From NCBI GenBank assembly GCA_963931925.1, contig OZ007583.1, forward strand, positions 16,810,548-16,874,547: a stretch of DNA of 64,000 nucleotides. The letters are read 5' to 3'. This document shows positions 1 to 13,178 of this stretch, piece by piece. Each line of letters starts with the position of its first letter. Position 1 is the stretch's first letter. This stretch comes from Onchidella celtica (taxonomy: Eukaryota > Mollusca > Gastropoda > Systellommatophora > Onchidiidae). Below the pieces are notes generated by a model. That model made no database searches. It was not told the DNA's origin and saw only the letters and a list, made by a program, of their open reading frames with translations. The translations under genes were made by a program, and so were the position numbers.

Positions 1-180
1 AACCACTGAGCGGTACTTTGAATACTTTGAGCAAAAATATATTAAATTCAAACTAATGCGCGGCATTCACACTTTCATGCAACATTCTGCAACCAATACA
101 GCAACTGCGCACTCGCACATCCTGCAGAATGGAGAGTGCAAATACAAAAACACTTCAATACACTTACCAAAACATATCGC
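1..180. other. No feature seen
   Basis: A short stretch at the left edge with no convincing coding frame and no match that I noticed to the repeat families found elsewhere in the window. Confidence 0.4.
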
Positions 181-560
181 GTTACTGCTCTACTATAAAG
201 ACGTACATGTCAGACTTATGCCAAAAGGCAATGACGATTCATTGCATTTCTGAACATGAGGGCTATCAGATAATATTATGGAAAAACAAATGAGCCAATA
301 GGATAATGTAATAATCCAATACAATCACAATGGTGTAAGTCACCAAATGACGGGAAAAGAAAGTTTTTCTTAATAATATTATATGAAAAGCGTCCGAAAT
401 GACTTCAGGGTAGAGCAGTGATAACACAGTGTATTTTATGTGCGTGTGTTTACTAGCATAATGTGCATACAGTCACCACTGCCTTGCAGGCTGCTGGACT
501 GGCTGTTCCCCCACAACCCTGGCAGGAAACCGCTTTTCGTAAAAGAATATTTCAAATGTT
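181..560. repeat. Dispersed repeat family R1, copy a
   Basis: Positions 181-420 align along nearly their whole length with 22892-23141, including the shared motif CAGACTTATGCCAAAAGGCA and a shared end TAGAGCAGTG. The following part (about 455-540) resembles 11820-11890 and 23885-23950. I see no coding potential and no terminal structure that names the class; it is an old interspersed element whose central part differs between copies. Confidence 0.65.
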
Positions 561-3500
561 CCTCCAATACACCAAGCCTTGGCGCGCACTAGCCGATTTC
601 GATCGGTCAACTAGTTGCATGGTGACGTCACAACAATGGTTCTGTAACATCCAGATAGTCGGCTGGTGCATGATGTCACTATCAAACTAGTCGGCCGATG
701 AATATCGGCTAGTGCGTGCATAGCTTGAATAAAGGACAATTCTGTAAAATAAGGACAGTTGGCAGGTCTATTGTTTACTCTTGAGCGGGTTTCGGATCAG
801 CGGTTACAGATTACCCAATGTCGTTTAGTGCAGCGGTGGTAAGTCAATATCTGGCCTCTGGACCCCCTGTCGAGTCTACCAAAGGAATCCAGGAAACTGT
901 CACTTGCAGCAGTCCCACCTCCAACCACGCCACCTTCACAAATTAATACAAACTTGCACAAGTACTCTGATACCGGACATCGCAGCGCCATTTCTTGGTT
1001 CCTTCTGAACCCATGTTTTTGGTTAGCAAGTAAATAATAGCTACCCTTATTAGTCCAAATGGGCTAACAGAGGACAAAATCGCCAAGGGGGCTCAGGAGG
1101 GTTCTTCCATCTTCCAATCATTCATTTGTATCATACGCTAGGCAAATAACAGACCGACGGCGCATACCATTCAACTTCTGGAATAGGGACCAGTAAGGCC
1201 TAACCTGCCATGGCTTAACTGGACCAATTGGTCAATTAAGCACTTCGATATATAATACCTTTGACCGACTAATAGAAGGGCATTCTTGACTACACCTATT
1301 ATGGCTGGCAGTGCACTGAATCAGTCTGTTTTGTCTCGGGTTTTGGAGTGAGATGTGGATCTTTGCATAAAACGGAACCTCGTGCATTGGCGCGACCAAA
1401 ACTAGCCTGTATTACCATTCCACGTGCGTCAAAACTGCCCTGAGACAGCTGGTTAAAAGAGAGATCTCACACACTGAGACTTTAAGTTTGAGTTAAAGGA
1501 AAGCACGTGCACACGGTAACGGTCATGTTGTGGGAGGAAAAAAGCAAGAAGGTTGACGGAAAATGACAGAATGCAGAAAGATGGAGGAAGCAGAGACAAA
1601 ACAGAAACCAGTCAGAACTGAATTAGCGAAGCCTTGAGCCAGACAATAATTGCACCAATGTTGGCCAAGGGAAAAAAAAAAAATAGAATGATTACACAGC
1701 AACCTGTCTATACGCTTAAAAACGCAAGAGACAAAAAATTAATAATGCAAATCCTCCTGCAGCTGCGACGACTATCGCGATATAATTATGATAAGCCGCA
1801 TAAGCCTTGCAACAAACTTTAAATTGCCGTAACTTTTGAATGAATAAGGTTAAGTCAAAAATTATAAAAATGAAATGAAATAAACAAAGACTTCCCGTGA
1901 ACTAAGGACCTTTCGTTTTTCTAATGAATTGATGTCCTGTCTTGGACAACCAAACAACAAGGTCCAGAACTAAATGAAGTTTCAGCCTGTCGGCTCAAGT
2001 GTTTTGACCGTTTCTATTTTGCCTGAAATGTCGTTAAATCAATTTCATTTATGGGATCAATATAACTTGAATTAAAGATGACAAGGCGGTTCAAAAATTA
2101 CTGCCGTTTAAAAAAGTTTCTTGCAAGACGTATGCGGCCTCATATATTTTTGTACATCTCTCAAAACTGACAGCTCGCGGGGAGTTATAGTGGACTTGAG
2201 TCTGACTGATTTCCTCTGTGAAATGACAGTAATTGATGATAAATTATGCCCTGACAGCAAAGGATTTATTGGTGCATTCATTTTCCGCCAAGCGTAAGTC
2301 TTTGCAAATAACATGTGTAACTGTGCATAAAGGTTAATAATACAAGTGAGTGATATTTTTAGATTATGAAATAAGGTCACTGATACGTTTCGAAAACAAA
2401 AATAACAACATACTATCACTGCAGCCGACTCACAGAACATTAACCCTATTTACATTCGGCTAGGGAATGCTATGACGAAAAGAGTGAGTGTCTGGGGTCT
2501 CTCAACCCCCAATGTAGAACAGGATGAAAAAAAAAATTGTTAGTACGCAAAATCCCGAATGACAAATTTGACCCAATAGTACTAACCTGGCTCAAAATCT
2601 GATACCTGGAGATGATGGTAAAATGACACAAAGCCACCAATCTCTTGAAAATGCAACAACTTTTCAACCATTTAAACTATGTCCGTCCAGCCAGCCAGCC
2701 AACCAGATAGACCGACAGGCAGACCATTTAAAAATCTAACTCCTGAACTGTCACACCCTTTAATTCTTACTTCCAAATAAGCTTTAGCCCTTTCAACTCC
2801 ACATAGAAGAGCATCTTTATTTGAAACTGCAACCCTACCCCTGTTTTGTACTGATTTCTTGCCGGTCAACAACTGATTGGATACAGCTTGTAACATAAAA
2901 CTTACCTAATAATAAAGGTTGTCGTTTGAAAGATCAAAGAAAACACTAGTGCAAATCCTACTGATTAGCGCAGTCTTGAGTCGCCCGACACACAAAGCCC
3001 TACACCTAGACACATGTCTGCGACTTTTTGTTGTGTTGCTGTCGCGTCGCAATTTGTCTTCTAATATAGGCGAATGAACGGAGAAGTGCACAAATGCCAC
3101 CCTCGGGCTCATTACAGAGTCAAAGGGGCTATGTAACAAGGACACTACAACAAGTCGCAAGTGTGCACTTTGCCCACCGATAACAGGCTGTTTACGATGT
3201 AAGTTGTGAACAACAAACTAAAAACGTTTCTGCGTCACTCGGCACGCCGTTCCCAGTAGAGGCCATACCTCACCTCAGTCTCTGTTTTGTGTTTCTCTTC
3301 TGCAGGAGATTAGAATGACAGTTGTATCAGTTTCAAATCGACAAATCGTTTAAAGACATTAATGATGGGTTCGATTTTGACAGAGCCTCAATCTTGAATG
3401 ACTGGGAGGTGTCAATCTGTCATGTACTTGTGCAACAATTTCACCAAACTCTTGTTTACAACTGAAAGTAACAGTTTCGATTTCATTATAGCTTATGTCA

Positions 3501-4172
3501 CTGTGCCAGCGCCGCGGCACTTAACTGTTCGTTTCTGATGGAAACTTTGGGCCGGAATTTCACATCATTTCGTGATCTGTCACTACACTTCATCGGGTTT
3601 ACCAAGAACTACCAAGTTCCATGACCTTAACCCTGGCCCTGACGTGAGATAAACATTGCTCCCTGGAGTAGTCAGTTGATATAATCGGACACAGTTCCGC
3701 CATAATCTATAGTTTGCCTCACTTTAACCGCTCACCCCTCTTCCTGACGGTTGACCTACTTTCGATCTGTTGGGATTTCCACTGGAATGTTGTTTTCGCA
3801 CATCAGCCAAGGCATGTACATGAAACAATATGGAGAGGGGAGAGGGAGATTTTCACTGACAAAGTGTGGGTTTTCCCTTAGGTAGAATGTCCTGCTCCTT
3901 GACCGACCTGTAGATATACTTGTACTTCAGTTAGGGAAATGGCGCCCATTTGTTGACAGGTTACATATCCCAAGTAATCCAGTCATCTTCTCAGAATTTT
4001 CGATCAACACTAGATTTGACTTTAAGTTTGGGTTTTACAGCGCGTCGGCACGCCAACAGCCACTTTGAGCCGCAGCGGTCTTTCTTTCCATACATCATTT
4101 ATGTTTATTATTCAGAGCGTTACCAATTTGAGTTTCGCAAGTAGAAGTAAATAGTTCCCGTATATACATTAC
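561..4172. other. Gene-free stretch with one short repeat
   Basis: No exon-like frame is supported on either strand. The only internal match I found is 1481-1550, a copy of a short repeat (R3) also at 12151-12230 and 27128-27200, centred on a shared GGTCATGYTGTG-like core. The rest appears single-copy in this window. Confidence 0.45.
4168..4172. repeat. Target duplication ATTAC, left of solo LTR
   Basis: The five bases ATTAC directly precede the TG that opens the LTR at 4173. The same five bases follow its terminal CA at 4950-4954. Confidence 0.8.
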
Positions 4173-4949
4173 TGTCACGAGCCCGTGAGCGGGGGTCAGT
4201 GAGTGCGGGGAAGGGAAGTGAAGCGTGCATGTTGTGAGTGAAGTTGAGGCGTAGTAGAGGCAAAATCTGAATAGTCAGATCACTGCAAGTTAAGAAGTCC
4301 AAGGGGACAGACGTGAGATCAGAGAGCAGTCGGGAGATTGTGTGTTTTCCAGTGATGACTGGTGCCGGGGTCGGGCAGAGAAGCCACCCGCGGTGAGCGG
4401 ACTTGTGCCGGGGTTGGGCAGAAGGCTACCCACAGGCCTGCCTGAGTGAAGCTGTCGCGCAGGACAGCGGGAGCACATGAGTCGTGGCAGTCTGGCCACA
4501 GACAGGGACGTTGTTATTGTCCTTGTTGCATTAAGATGTTACTGTGCTATTGAGATACTAATGTGCTATTGAAATACTAATGTGCTATTGATATATTAAT
4601 GTGCTATTAAGACATCGAGGGGAGATTGAGATACGGAGATTAGGTTGAGCAGGAGCCAATAAGAGAGGCCAGCAAGTAGTATATATATGGATGTGAGGCT
4701 GAGGCCAGAGCATAGTTAGGAAGTAACTATCGGGTTGTGGACCCGGAGAAGAATGAATGTGGGGAATGCTGACCATTGAATGGTATTTGAATTGAGTTAA
4801 TGTAATGTATGTAATTGCATAGATATCTTATTTTTATATATAATAAATGTGTGAGTCTGTTTTGGTTGTTCTGTTAAGTGTTATACTTGTTCGTTCGTGA
4901 TTGTTGTCCTGTCATAATAAGTACATCTCCCAGTTTGGGATTTGTTACA
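4173..4949 (+). mobile_element. Solo LTR of an LTR retrotransposon
   Basis: A 777-bp block opens with TGTCAC and closes with GTTACA, the TG...CA convention of LTRs, and is flanked on both sides by the perfect 5-bp duplication ATTAC. It contains a TATATATA stretch near 4679 and an AATAAA signal at 4842-4847, in the order expected for U3-R-U5. No gag-pol coding sequence lies next to it, so it is best read as the product of recombination between two LTRs. It shares no obvious sequence with the 314-bp LTRs at 47865, so it belongs to a different family. Orientation is inferred from the order of TATA and AATAAA. Confidence 0.78.
4543..4618. repeat. 19-bp tandem repeat, four units, inside solo LTR
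   Basis: The motif TGTGCTATT recurs at 4543, 4562, 4581 and 4600, giving an exact 19-bp period with a few substitutions. It lies in the inferred U3 part of the solo LTR, where such arrays can act as enhancer-like repeats; that role is inference. Confidence 0.85.
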
Positions 4950-4954
4950 ATTAC
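4950..4954. repeat. Target duplication ATTAC, right of solo LTR
   Basis: Right-hand copy of the 5-bp duplication that brackets the solo LTR. Confidence 0.8.
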
Positions 4955-7929
4955 TACTTTGGTAAAATTCTCACGAATTGTTTTGTATCGATTTGCAAAG
5001 AATTTCGTAAATGTGCTTGACAGTTTTTAAATCAAGTTGTAGATCCTGACCTCTTTCCAAAAAGACAAGGCGCACTGTGGGTCCACGTCAGAAAATAATT
5101 TTGACAAGGACCCGCAGTGATGGAGCTTTTTTGGGGATACACATGAAATCCACATTATTCAATTAAAATAAGCTTTATTGATGGATAAACTACAATAACA
5201 AGAAACAGAACCCTGATCTAACCTAGCGTCCATGACGAAAATTTATGGAACGCCAGGCAGTTAGTGGTTAAACATTTAGCAATTACAATGAACTTTTTTT
5301 TAAAATTCAGTTCAAGTGTTTTCAGCTTTGTACACTGGGAAGCACACTCTATTCCAAGTATTTTTTATTTTTGAATTTTTAAAATCCACCCAAAAATGAA
5401 AACGTAACCGGGTTTTAAGATCATCAGAATTTAGAACACATTTACAGTGGAAAATATTCTCAAAAGACGGACCTTCTAGCCATGAGCTGTTTCTTTTCTT
5501 TTTTTAATTGACCATATCTCAGTCTCAAACTGGACCAGCTAGATGAAGCTTTGCTTTCATTCACAAAAACACAAATTCGTCCATCGCACGTTCCAGTGTC
5601 TGCCTGATTTTGGTGATTTCGAGATATGACTGCCTCATCACTGCTCGTGTTGAGACCTATATTCTCACATACTCACGTATTGATATCTCTAACTGCAATA
5701 GTTTTGAAATTAAATTATAAGCAGAAACGTTCTTGCACATCATCCAAAAATAATAAAAGTGAACAAAACTTTGAAACGCTTTCTTGTAAACTGAGGAAAT
5801 TGTTGATACGCCAGTAAGTGAGTCTGACAACTTACCAGATCTCTGCTTCCAATGTAGCAGTCACCGCGTGCAATCGTTTCCATGAAAATAAATATTTTCA
5901 GTCATGCGCAATGTGAAATTACTGAATTCTCCGCGCCGAATTTGTATTCTGTTCGGTGTTTCTACAGAACAGTTGATAACGTCAATATGTGTGCATTTGT
6001 GCATAATGTGTGTGTGTGTGTGTGTGTGTGCATGTGTGCCGATTCCGTGTCAACTCAACCCTCATAGACATATCGTATAACTGTTATGAGTGTCATCATT
6101 ATTATCCGAACGCTTTTATGACATATTAATTAGCGTATTATTATATGCGCCCCGCTGTGAACTTAAAATAAGGATCCTCTAGACAAAAATTGTATTACAG
6201 AGAAAAACCCGACAATACCAACATTGTTAAAAAACAAGTTATAATTATGAACTTATGATACTGTAATGAAGTAGCCACCCACGGCGTCGACCTGTCAATC
6301 GGTGCACCCAACACCAAAAAATGAGGAGGAGACCTGAAGATCAGACGGGGTAACCTAATTTCCGCTCAGCAATTTTGCCCCCCCCCCCCCTGACTGGAAA
6401 CTGCTTCAAAGAGATATCACTGGGCTATTAAAATAATAAATGAATAAATTTAATACTCACGCGCGCCCTCTCCACGCATTCCAAATCAAACAAGGAAGTT
6501 TCCTTTAAAAATCAAGATCCAAATTATAACATGTCATTTATAGAAAAACTTTTATTTGATATGAAACTATCCGGCCATTTGCACCCTCAGTTTTCAGATC
6601 TGGCCCTTACTTTGTGTAACAACGCCCGTGCCTGAACTATTCATCAGCATTTCCTAAGACTGTAGTAACCGAACGATTCGGAAAATCGATGTTCATATAT
6701 GCTCAACTATATTCAAAGCCGCAACCAGTGATCTTGGCTAAGGACTCCTAAGCCGAAACATAACCGAATAGCAAACTCAAAAATTTATCAGAACTAGACC
6801 AGTTGTGCCCAAAATGAAAGTTTTTTGCTTCACCTGAAAAGTAGCCAAAACCGATTTAAGGGATTACTACAGTTTTAGGGAACGGTGATGTGTCAGAGAT
6901 TCATTTAAAGTATGACATGCGTCACGGACTTTTCAGACTGTTCTTTTGTCTAGACTTCTAATGGTGGAGTTTAATCAAACAAACTACAGTAACCCTGCCT
7001 GTGTGTCAAACAAATAACTGAATTTGATTACTTTGTACTTTTCCTACGCGTCAGTGTCACAGTTTAATAGAAGTCAGATAAAGGAGATCCCACTTCGCAC
7101 TCCCATTCCCTAGCCGGGCTCTTAGAAACTTCAAACCGCACACTATATACGCACGCTGCCAACAATGCCTTTATTGACAAAAAGGAATTAAATGCGCTAA
7201 TTAATTATTTGACATCCTCAACAATCAAAATTAAATAACTCTTGGTAACGTCAATGAACATGAAAACAAAGAGAGAGGAAGATCTCTCCAAAGTCAGAGC
7301 ACATACTTCGTAGAAACATTCCAAAAGGGTCTTGACCCTGTGCGGTATGTCAAAACACACCATTCTTGACCTCATGTTTGCAGGATTCTTTACCGTCTCT
7401 ATAACGTCAGTGCCGCATTGATGACAAATTCAAACAGACACACTAACGTCAATCAGGTCAAAGTCTCCCCACTCAAATATTGGCCATGGACGTGGTTAAC
7501 TGGATGTTTTTGGTTACTGGCATACTTTTTACACAATTGGATACTGCACTTACTTATGAAATTCCTCCCCCCCCCCCCCCCCAAGCACACTAATGGGTGA
7601 GTGTGGAAATCTTTTCTCCTTTCACTACCCGCCTACCCATGGTAACACATTTTGAGAAACATTACTATGAGCAGGTTAATCCTTCAAAAACTGTTTCAGT
7701 TTTGCAGTTTTGCGGTTTATCTCATTGTACAAAGATAACTTATCAGTTTAGATAATTGTATGTTTACTTCTCCGAACGTTCACCTTCTCGGAAAATGCTA
7801 ATGTGATAACGTGAAATGGGGAGACCGATCAGGATACTATCAGTGGATATCGACAATCACGATCATTGTATGCTGGGAAGAGAATCAAGCAATAGATAAG
7901 TAGCCATCCACATTGTACTTCAGCACGAT
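4955..7929. other. Gene-free stretch with simple repeats
   Basis: No supported exon. It holds a (TG)n tract at about 6008-6030 and poly-C runs near 6379-6390 and 7566-7582. I recognise no mobile element here. Confidence 0.45.
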
Positions 7930-8185
7930 TCCACCCCCCACCCCCCCCCCCCAGTACGTTTTTCATACGCTCGCTTGGCTTCAACGCCCTGCCCATCGAT
8001 GTATGAGCATACGGCTTTGCTGAAAAAAAAAGTAAACAAAGCCAAAGTTATTAATTAAGTACCATAATTGAAAAGAGTATAATACGCTCTCCTCCAATGT
8101 ACGCTTTCCGTATGCTAGAGGTAAATCCCCCCCCCCCCCTCGTTTGGAGCATACGTACTTTATAGATGGCCCCAAATGGTATTCT
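7930..8185 (-). repeat. Dispersed repeat R2 (minus-oriented copy)
   Basis: Read on the minus strand, this block begins with GGGGCCATCTATAAA and contains GTACGCTTT/CATACGC-type motifs and C/G runs that also occur in the same order at 21628-21960 on the plus strand. It looks like two opposite copies of one non-coding element. The class is not determined. Confidence 0.5.
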
Positions 8186-8645
8186 GGGAAGAGAATCTAG
8201 TAACAGAGAAAGGGATTACTGGTGGCGACGGCGAATTGTCGTGACTATCTTTCTATTTTCAGCAACACGGAACCGGATTCTCATTTCTAGTGCACCAGTG
8301 ATAAAATATTTACATGAAGTTACTTTTCCCTGGAAAGACACAAAATGGTGCAAGAATTAATTATTTTTTTTTAATGCTACAAATGATATGGACATCATAT
8401 TGCAGAAAAATAAAACGAGGAATATTTGCCATATTGTTGTATGCCACATTTTGCCGATTTTGAGGTTTTGTCACAAAAGTGATTCTCTCGCTCGTAATTT
8501 TATTATGTGTGAGTGTCATTCCAATCCGTTAAAAACTTTTCGAGATACGTGTTTGTGATGTAATGTCATATACGTTTTGGTCCTGTTGCCGACCTACTTT
8601 CAATCCTCATTTTCTCGAAAAGGCAAAAATGCACGGGTAACAATC
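8186..8645. other. No feature seen
   Basis: No supported gene and no match to the repeat families identified elsewhere in the window. Confidence 0.4.
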
Positions 8646-8815
8646 AAGCTGGGTTCTGATGTGTACGGAAAAGGAAACGGCAAAAAATCCCTCATATAGT
8701 AAAAAGAAAGAGTGTTTCCATGTGTACGGAAACGACGTGCGGAGACATTCTTTTTTATTTCACTACTTGAAGGGTTTTTGACGTTTCCGTTTCCGTATAC
8801 ATGAGAACCCAGCTT
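8646..8815. mobile_element. Palindromic MITE (family M1), copy 1
   Basis: A 170-bp element whose two ends are inverted repeats of roughly 49 bp: the left end starts AAGCTGGGTTCT and the right end, reverse-complemented, starts AAGCTGGGTTCTC, followed on both sides by GTACGGAAA-type sequence. There is no coding capacity, so it is a foldback or MITE-type non-autonomous DNA element. Related copies are 12364-12829 and 38947-39325. Confidence 0.75.
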
Positions 8816-9991
8816 AAGGAAAGTAACCGATGTAAATACCAAGTAGATGAAAATCAACACAGCGGGGGAAAAAAAAAAGGCACAAACATTAGCTGTTCTG
8901 ACAAAGTGTTACAATGACCTTCGCTGGATTACAACAGAAAAATGTGGTCAAGGAAAATTACCTGTTTGCTTGTGGTAAGGATTAGCTACCAGGAAACGCA
9001 GGTATTTTGGAAAGACCGGGCTGACATTCGCACGCCAAGAAATCAAATTTAGAAAACAAACACGGCCTGGGCTAAATACGGCTTGAAGTCGTGACCTTGG
9101 CGTGTTTTCACATGTGAGCCGCTTCACGGACTTCAATGAAACTGTTTTGTTGTAGTTCTGTCGCCCACTATCGACTGTGTAAATACTCAAAATGTTTGGG
9201 CAAAGTAGGCGGTTCGCGGTAATAATGTCAAGGTCTTACCGAGGGACGCCGGGTCTGTCACTGACACCCCAGTTACTTGCCCGAGATTTTACTAGAAATT
9301 CGTCACAAATGTTCCAGTTCACCTATTTCTGGAGACCTTTGTGAGCATTCTACCGAAGCATGCTGTCTTCCATTCTCAATTCCCGCTTATTCGAGACGGA
9401 ACAAGATACTTTGGCTGTAAATGTCATCACTGAGAAAAACAAAGTCATCGGTATCTCACCACGATGGTACATGTAGCTAACATCTGAAGGATGTGCTCCA
9501 AAATAATTCCAACATTACAACTTTGTTGCAATCTTCTGTCAATCTCAGGTGCCAGATTCTTTCGTTAAAATTCGTCTTCAAAACGTCAGACCGACTACAT
9601 GGTTTCCAGTAATGTGAAAAGGACCAGCCCGAATCCTTTATCCGTTCATTCTTGGGTTTAAACCTATGGCCTATGGCTGCCGTTGAGAGTATAAATTGTT
9701 ACTGTGCCCTACCAAAGTTGTTGTTTTTTTCTATTTCTTAAAAGTTTCTGGTTTTTTTTTGTTGTTGTTGTTGTTATTTGTTTTGTTGTTTAAGTTGCTA
9801 GTACTAACCTAATAGATTTGGTATTTGGGGGCTTTTATTTTTACCTGAAAACAACAAAGTATACATTTATTCTGGAATGCCAATTTCATTCGTTTTGACA
9901 GCACACTGTTGAAAACAAAAACCTTTAAATAACCGGTTACAGGCAGTAACAGAATTACGGACAGCAGTCTCGGGAAAACGTTCTGTGGCAC

Positions 9992-10045
9992 TATTTAACT
10001 CTCAGAACGGTTCCCGGATATTTAACTCTCAGAACGATTCCCGGA
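9992..10045. repeat. 27-bp tandem duplication
   Basis: The unit TATTTAACTCTCAGAACG and its continuation ending in TTCCCGGA occurs twice head to tail with one substitution. Confidence 0.85.
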
Positions 10046-11087
10046 TGTTGCCCACGGCAAAGCGGGGCAAACTAGTGACGCCTTAGTCCAATATGGTTTG
10101 CTCGTTCCAAGGACGCCGGTTTTCTCAGACCAAGACAACATTAACCGGGATTACATGGGGGCAAATATTCCCGGAAAAAGGGCACAACTGGGCACTGAAG
10201 CTTTTTAATTCGATACCTGGGAGGACTGGATCGAGAATACACCATGATGCTTGAAGTGACAGATAATTTCGTACCCAACAAGTTGTTGATTTAACCCTCT
10301 GTGTACCAGGAGTTTTTCCATGTTTGCTAATATTGGAAGAAAATAGTGGGGGAGTTGAATGAAGTCTAACTACAGCAACATCTGCTGATATAAAGTCAAT
10401 TTTCTTTCTTCCAGAAAACAAAATAGCCCAGCATTCTTGTGCACAAATACATCAGTGATTAGAACAAACGTGACCAGCGGAATAACCGATATATCGGAGG
10501 TTGGCATACAAAGAGTTAAACATTTTCAAAACTGGCCAGTGACAAAACTCTCAGGGCCAGCGCCAGACCAATTATGTTCGAGATGCTTCCGTTGCTGAAG
10601 GTTTATTTTTTGCCCCAACAAAGACGCCGTTCCGGATAAATATACTCATGAATTTAATCAAATTGACGAATAACCATAGTAAATCGATGGGGGTCGCAGC
10701 AGCGCTTGGAGCAGGGTTTAAGTATTTCAATATAGATGGCAAATTAAGGGCGTAACTGTCTGTCTCTTTCTTCTCCCACTCTCACCCCGTTTTTTCTATA
10801 ATTTTTTATTTTTTTTTACCTGGGCTTTCTAAGATGCCTCAGATCGGAGGATTCCATCGTCTCTAACGAGTGACTGGTCCCCGTCACACAACAGAATAAA
10901 AAAAATCAGCTTTAATTTTAGACTTCCCAAAAGGAAGTTAAAGACACACACAAAAATGGCGTATTGAGACTTTTTTTGTTGCTATTATGTTGTTTTTAAC
11001 CAATAAATTTGCATTCGCTTCGGAGGTTCTTTTCCAGCTTTTTTTTTTTTTTTTTCGTATTTGGATCCAACAAGAGTGTCAGATTAA

Positions 11088-11205
<118 letters not shown>

Positions 11206-11439
11206 GAGGCAGACAGAAAGAAACAGAGAGAAGGAGTAAAATGAAGAGAAAAAGAATGAGAAAGAAAGACAAAAAGGGGCCAAGAGAGAGACAGAGAGGA
11301 AAAGTGTGTGTGTGTGTGCGTGCGTGAGAGAGAGAGAGAGACAGACAGACAGGCAGACAAAAACATACAGAGAAAGAGAGAATGTGTGTGGGGGGGGGGG
11401 GGGAGAGAAAATATTACAGCAGGCATACTCAACAATCAG

Positions 11440-11890
11440 AAATGTTTTTGACAAGTTGCAGCATTATTCCATAGTGTGCTCGTCCCTACGCTTCATGGAT
11501 ACATCTGTCGTTTGTCCACCCACACACTCACTCAAACCACCATTTCAACATGACAGTATTATGTTCAATCGTAGACTTTTACGTGATCACCGACCGAACT
11601 ATAATGTCACAATAAGGCCAGCACAGGACTACAAACACTGTAAAGATTGCTAGACATTCCACAATCCAATGTCCTGCACTTGCCAACTAACTGACCACAT
11701 CAATAAAGGATACCTCAAGAAGCACATATAAACCGTTGCACTACAAGGACATTGATTTCCATAGACAGGACAACCCTTCATAGACTACATTATGTGCTAC
11801 ATTTATAGAATAGTATAATGTGCATACCGTATCACTGCCTTGCTCATTACTAGAACGGACTGGTCTTCATCCTCAACCGTGGTAGGAATT
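11440..11890. repeat. Dispersed repeat family R1, diverged copy c
   Basis: It shares blocks in order with 23292-23500 (for example CTTGCCAACTAA followed by TGACC) and with 455-540 (ATAATGTGCATAC followed by CACTGCCTTGC). No coding capacity. Boundaries are approximate because the copies are diverged. Confidence 0.5.
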
Positions 11891-12150
11891 TCTTTTTATT
11901 AAAAAAAAATATTATAAAATATTTCTTGACTACCCAGCCTCTCAAGCGAGCAGTCAACAAGGAGGTAACGAAAATTAAATGTATTAACGATAACAAAAAG
12001 ATCACCCTGGCAAAGAATGGCAAAGTCGGTTATTTTCACAACACTATAATGGTCTGCCAGATTACAGCAAAGGATTAACCAATTCCGCGGCGCCATCGAA
12101 AAGTGAAAAAAAAAAATTTTCTCAAGTCCTTCTGATGATCTAATTTAAAT

Positions 12151-12230
12151 ACAAGTTTGAGTCTGAGTTTCAGTTTGGAGAGGACATGTCGACACGATAG
12201 CGGTCATGCTGTGCCAGGAAGAAGCAAGAC
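12151..12230. repeat. Short dispersed repeat R3
   Basis: It matches 27128-27200 and 1481-1550 around a shared GAGTTTGGAG / CGGTCATG / AAGCA succession of motifs. Class unknown. Confidence 0.5.
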
Positions 12231-12363
12231 AACAGACAGAATAGAACAGAATGCTAGGACAGAACGAAGCTCCACCAGAAGTGCCCAATCGTCACCCGCC
12301 CCCAAATGCAACACAATCTCGTAGAATAAAGGAGAGTTGGCAGGTCTGTACACAATGGTTACT

Positions 12364-12829
12364 AAAGCTGTGATTTCATGACCATGTACGGAAACGAAAC
12401 CGGAAACGTCAAAAACCCTTCATGTAGTGAAATAAAAGAATATTTTCATGTATACGGGGACGCCATTTCCAAGCACATGGAAACTGAAAACACTCTTTCT
12501 ATTTACTGCTTGTAGGATTTTTTTGATTTTTTTTCGTTTCCGTTTCCATATATCGATGGTGTCAGGAGCAAACCGGCCAAGCCGAAATAAGCAAATTTTA
12601 CAGGAGAAACAAAAAACTGCCGCCAAAACTAATGGGAAATGGACCGATTTGATCACATGCTTATTTTGAGTATTTCTACTGGATAATGGTAACAGCTACT
12701 TTTACATTATGATGCAGGATTCCAGGCTTCATAAATTGGTACTATATAAAGTAATATGAAAATTTTGGACTTGGCCGGTTTACGCCTGACACCATCGATA
12801 TATAATTATATGTATGAAAATACAGCTTT
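12364..12829. mobile_element. Palindromic MITE (family M1), copy 2, split by another MITE
   Basis: The left end reads AAAGCTGTGATTTCATG and the right end, reverse-complemented, reads AAAGCTGTATTTTCAT, matching the ends of 8646-8815 and 38947-39325. The inner arm at 12530-12550 (CGTTTCCGTTTCCATA) is separated from its terminal arm at 12801-12829 by the 246-bp M2 element at 12553-12798. The M1 copy was therefore in place before M2 inserted. Confidence 0.7.
12553..12798. mobile_element. TA-flanked MITE (family M2, mariner-like), copy 1
   Basis: Inverted ends TCGATGGTGTCAGG then GCAAACCGGCCAAG (left) and their near-perfect complement (right) enclose a 246-bp non-coding unit. It is bounded by TA at 12551-12552 and 12799-12800. 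The TA boundary is what Tc1/mariner transposases leave, so a mariner-type MITE is the likely class; the transposase is not present here. A second copy in opposite orientation is at 43155-43408. Confidence 0.7.
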
Positions 12830-13178
12830 GTGAATTTCACATTCTTGTGCAGTTGCTTTTCCTGCAAGTGCATAAGTGCTGATTAAAGTGCTGCGATACA
12901 AAACAATGAACTGTCAATCTGGTGTCAACGTAACACCGAGTTTTACTTCCCTGTTCTCATCAGTGACCAAGAGTACACACACAGCACTAGTCCTGCAAAC
13001 CTTCCTGGTGAACACTCCACTGGGGTGAATCGCACTGCAGTGCATGCACTAATTTACTGTTACAGTTTGCGACACCGGTTTGAGATAAATCTCTCTGCAG
13101 TGCTACGTGAAAAGGCCGTATCATGGGTCAATCTAGGTCAAATTCATTTTTTAAAAACATTTTATTGAATAAAATATT
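12830..13178. other. No feature seen
   Basis: No gene or repeat recognised between the nested MITE and the R4 fragment. Confidence 0.4.
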
